From positions 218,674 through 282,673 of the forward strand of contig NZ_JAHKPT010000021.1 of NCBI RefSeq assembly GCF_018860635.1: a stretch of DNA of 64,000 nt. Direction: 5' to 3'. Source of the stretch: Aliiglaciecola lipolytica (GTDB taxonomy: Bacteria; Pseudomonadota; Gammaproteobacteria; Enterobacterales; Alteromonadaceae). A program made the translations under genes and the position numbers. How positions within the stretch are numbered: position 1 is the stretch's first letter; every line of letters starts with the position of its first letter. The notes beneath the pieces are model-generated. The model saw only the letters and a program-made list of their open reading frames with translations. It made no database searches and was not told where the DNA came from. Shown piece after piece: positions 61,539 through 64,000 of the stretch.

Positions 61539-64000
61539 ATGAAAATAGTGTTCATCCCATTTATCTGTCTAATGCTGGTTTCTTGCAATAGCGCAAATCA
61601 AATTTATAGCAGTACAGCAGAAATAAATGACTCAGGAAATCCCGTCACGCCAAATAGCAACGCTTACCCTGCTTCATTAATGTGGAAAAATGGCGTGCCA
61701 TATTTGAATGTGGATCGCCCAGAAGATAAGCATTTACGTGGTTTTAATCAACATAAAACGGCGTTAGTTTGGCAAGTAGGGCAGAACAAAATTGAAGTTA
61801 ATCCAATCAATATGCAATTTCATTTTGGTGTCAAAGATAAAACCCAAACCAGCTCATTATCATTTGAAATTGTAACCACGGCAGGCGATAAATATTCATT
61901 AAAATTACAATTACCACCTAACGTCAATCATGCTTTTCCAATTCGTTTAATTGAAACCGGTAATTGGTTTCAATACTTATCTTTCCATGAGTTTTCTTTA
62001 GTTCCAGATAATAATGTCGATCAAATTATTGATGTAGAAGGTCATTTAGATTGGAAGGCTTGGCACAACTCAGGCTCTATATCTTTAACATTAAAATCAA
62101 CCAAGCAGGTTAAGATTAGCGCTATTAATCCAGTATGGTCTAATCAGGGGCAAGGCATAAATCCGGCTATTAAAAATAAACATAAACAAAATATTACCTT
62201 AGCACTGGCTTATAACCTGACAGCAAACCAAGAGGTGCAGTGGTTTGATTTGGAACAAACACCAGTTACCGACATAAAAGTTGTCTCAAAACACTCAACT
62301 GTTTCTTTTGAAGCTGCAAATAATGCATGGGAAATTAAACTGCCAGAGATAGAGCAATCAAAACGATTAAGTCGAACCTCCCTTGATGTTTTAAATCGAA
62401 CAACAACAAATCGTTTTTCTTTGAGCAATGATAGTGCTCAAGCGCAAACGGTGAATTTACGATTTATACATCCCAAACACTCAAAAATCGGTTTTGTGCC
62501 TATTTTGCGTGACCATAATGGTATCCAAACAGGCTGGCCCATTCAGGTCAGCAAAAATTGGCACGTTCGTGCAGGACTGCCACGGATAGAGAATGATGGC
62601 GCTTGGATTCATACATCTATTAGTTTAAAAGTGCCGGCAAAAAGTCATCACAACTATACCTATGAAATAGTGCATGCCAATTGGAATGGCGTACCAGCAG
62701 CATCAGTAGCGCAATTAAGTTTAGTAGGTTGGGGCGGCAATGGCTTTTGGTTGCAAGCGGCTTTAGGCAATTGGAGTGAACACTTTTGTTTTCAACCTGG
62801 CAGAGCCCTACGTCGGTCAATGATCACTGATATTAGGCCGCTGTTCCAAAAAGGTATGAAAAACAAAAGTGATGATAAGGGCTATGACTGGACCAGCAAT
62901 ATTGGCGGTGGTGATACTGGATTATTACATGATGAAAACGGCCGCTACATTCAATGGAAACAAGCAAAAACAGAGTTCCATTCACTAGGTCCTATTTTAT
63001 CTGAAGTATCGATAGCAGAAATCACCACAAATGATTCTGCAACATTGCGCAGTACTTTTATCATGCCACGTAGTGATGATTTAAATCGTAGTTATATAAA
63101 ACTTGAATTTGAAGTGCTGAAGCCTTTAGCTATTTCGCGTTTTGCACTCTTTCAATTTGGCACAGATTATTATGCATCAGGGCGCTCGTTATCTGTGAAA
63201 TATGGCCAAGGTAATAAGGTAGACGAACTTTCACAACAGTTAACTCCGTTGCAAAGTGCGAAACAAATCAAATCAGCTGCGGTTCCTTGGCCTGGAAACG
63301 CTCCTTGGGCTTTGTTGCCTGCACAGCTCAACCCTCATAATTTACGCACCGGTTATGGAAATCGTGCGGCAATACTTCGTGACTTTAACGCAACTATTGC
63401 GGGTAAAAAACTGAATAATGCTTGGCTACATTCGTACGAAGTCGGTGACAACAACGAAGCTGGCAATGTGAATATTGAGTTAGGAATTGATCCACAAATA
63501 ACACAATTAATGCCGGGGGATATTATCAATGCCACGGTTGAAGTCCTAGCGTTACCAGCTAGTGCTAACTTTTACGTTGGAAAAGATGCCAACATCAAAG
63601 AAATTATAAAGGGTACAAATGGAATACAAGCCTTAACCATCAATGAGGCGGTCAAAAACCAAGTTACCATTATCAGAGCTGATGGTACGAATGTGGAGTC
63701 AACACTACCTGAAATAACTTACGCCGAAGCGATACAAGGATTTAGTGTTTCAGGTGGGCAAGGATGGTACCCCATTAAAGTGATTGGATTGCCGCGGCCT
63801 ACAAGCGTTTACTGGGCCGAAAAGGTTAATACTGGTTATGAGCCACTGGGGAGCAGCTTCGACGAAGAAAAAGAAGCTCAGTGGAATTGGCAAGCTGATA
63901 ACAATACTTGGAACAGCGTATTAAGCCTGCGTTCGTTAAAAAAACATGAACAAATTCGACGTTTTAAATTAATTCCAAGACCCGCATTAGAAGATGAAGA
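61539..64000 (+). CDS. Large lipoprotein of unknown function, 3' end beyond window
   Basis: An open frame of about 820 codons from ATG 61539 (AAGGAA just upstream) to the right edge without a stop. A lipobox LVSC puts the lipid Cys at 16. The body is beta-rich with many aromatic residues (SLMWKNGVPYLNVD, GHLDWKAWHNSGSI, LVGWGGNGFWLQAALGNW, GYDWTSNIGGGDTGLLH, WLHSYEVGDNNEAG), suggesting large stacked sandwich domains of a carbohydrate-active or polysaccharide-binding protein. I recognise no catalytic motif or family. Its company of sulfatases and fucosidases suggests a role on fucan at the cell surface. Confidence 0.8.
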   Translation, partial: MKIVFIPFICLMLVSCNSANQIYSSTAEINDSGNPVTPNSNAYPASLMWKNGVPYLNVDRPEDKHLRGFNQHKTALVWQVGQNKIEVNPINMQFHFGVKDKTQTSSLSFEIVTTAGDKYSLKLQLPPNVNHAFPIRLIETGNWFQYLSFHEFSLVPDNNVDQIIDVEGHLDWKAWHNSGSISLTLKSTKQVKISAINPVWSNQGQGINPAIKNKHKQNITLALAYNLTANQEVQWFDLEQTPVTDIKVVSKHSTVSFEAANNAWEIKLPEIEQSKRLSRTSLDVLNRTTTNRFSLSNDSAQAQTVNLRFIHPKHSKIGFVPILRDHNGIQTGWPIQVSKNWHVRAGLPRIENDGAWIHTSISLKVPAKSHHNYTYEIVHANWNGVPAASVAQLSLVGWGGNGFWLQAALGNWSEHFCFQPGRALRRSMITDIRPLFQKGMKNKSDDKGYDWTSNIGGGDTGLLHDENGRYIQWKQAKTEFHSLGPILSEVSIAEITTNDSATLRSTFIMPRSDDLNRSYIKLEFEVLKPLAISRFALFQFGTDYYASGRSLSVKYGQGNKVDELSQQLTPLQSAKQIKSAAVPWPGNAPWALLPAQLNPHNLRTGYGNRAAILRDFNATIAGKKLNNAWLHSYEVGDNNEAGNVNIELGIDPQITQLMPGDIINATVEVLALPASANFYVGKDANIKEIIKGTNGIQALTINEAVKNQVTIIRADGTNVESTLPEITYAEAIQGFSVSGGQGWYPIKVIGLPRPTSVYWAEKVNTGYEPLGSSFDEEKEAQWNWQADNNTWNSVLSLRSLKKHEQIRRFKLIPRPALEDE

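Noticed and set aside
1-64000. tRNA, rRNA, riboswitch, phage or CRISPR features
   Set aside because: I looked for the usual conserved stretches and repeats by eye and saw none; I cannot exclude small RNAs.

Overview
This window looks like the core of a fucoidan (sulfated alpha-L-fucan) utilisation locus from a marine gammaproteobacterium, most likely of the Alteromonadales. That placement is inferred from the low GC content, paired TonB-dependent receptors without SusC/SusD genes, an IclR regulator, and the enzyme repertoire. It holds 15 sulfatase genes of the alkaline-phosphatase-like S1 type, all with a Cys-type formylglycine motif. It also holds two GH29-type alpha-fucosidases, a GH95 enzyme and a divergent GH95-like one, a GH141-type beta-helix enzyme, two further putative glycoside hydrolases, a two-LamG secreted putative hydrolase and a broken acetylesterase.

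Layout. 1-3922 (minus strand) is a tight L-fucose catabolic operon: L-fuconate dehydratase, an FMN-dependent L-lactate dehydrogenase-like enzyme, an aldo-keto reductase (putative L-fucose dehydrogenase) and the start of an amidohydrolase (putative L-fuconolactonase) that runs off the left edge. 4346-10711 has a TonB receptor, a sulfatase and an acetylesterase pseudogene. 10780-18545 has a minus-strand sulfatase, then EF-hand protein, sulfatase, GH29, sulfatase. 18546-19397 is an 850-bp gene-poor stretch. 19398-33991 is a sulfatase block of seven genes, two on the minus strand, ending in a second GH29. 34064-41950 has the IclR regulator divergent from a second TonB receptor, a surface lipoprotein with Ig-like/VCBS-like repeats, and a sulfatase. 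42516-45644 has a small exported protein with a PEP-CTERM-like tail, convergent with the LamG-bearing hydrolase. 46143-64000 is a long plus-strand run: sulfatase, sulfatase, GH141-PDZ, sulfatase, GH95, beta-propeller GH, TIM-barrel GH, GH95-like, and a large unrecognised lipoprotein cut by the right edge.

How the parts fit (inference from families). Exported and outer-membrane-anchored enzymes would remove sulfate and acetyl groups and clip fucose. The two TonB receptors would import oligosaccharides. The minus-strand operon would convert fucose to fuconate and on toward pyruvate plus L-lactate, with lactate oxidised by the FMN enzyme. No sulfatase-maturation enzyme, no sugar permease and no endo-fucoidanase family that I can recognise is present, so these must lie elsewhere or be among the unrecognised proteins.

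A recurrent AT-rich element of about 33 bp, alignable without gaps, lies upstream of at least five transcription units here. It is a candidate shared operator for the locus, possibly bound by the resident IclR regulator.
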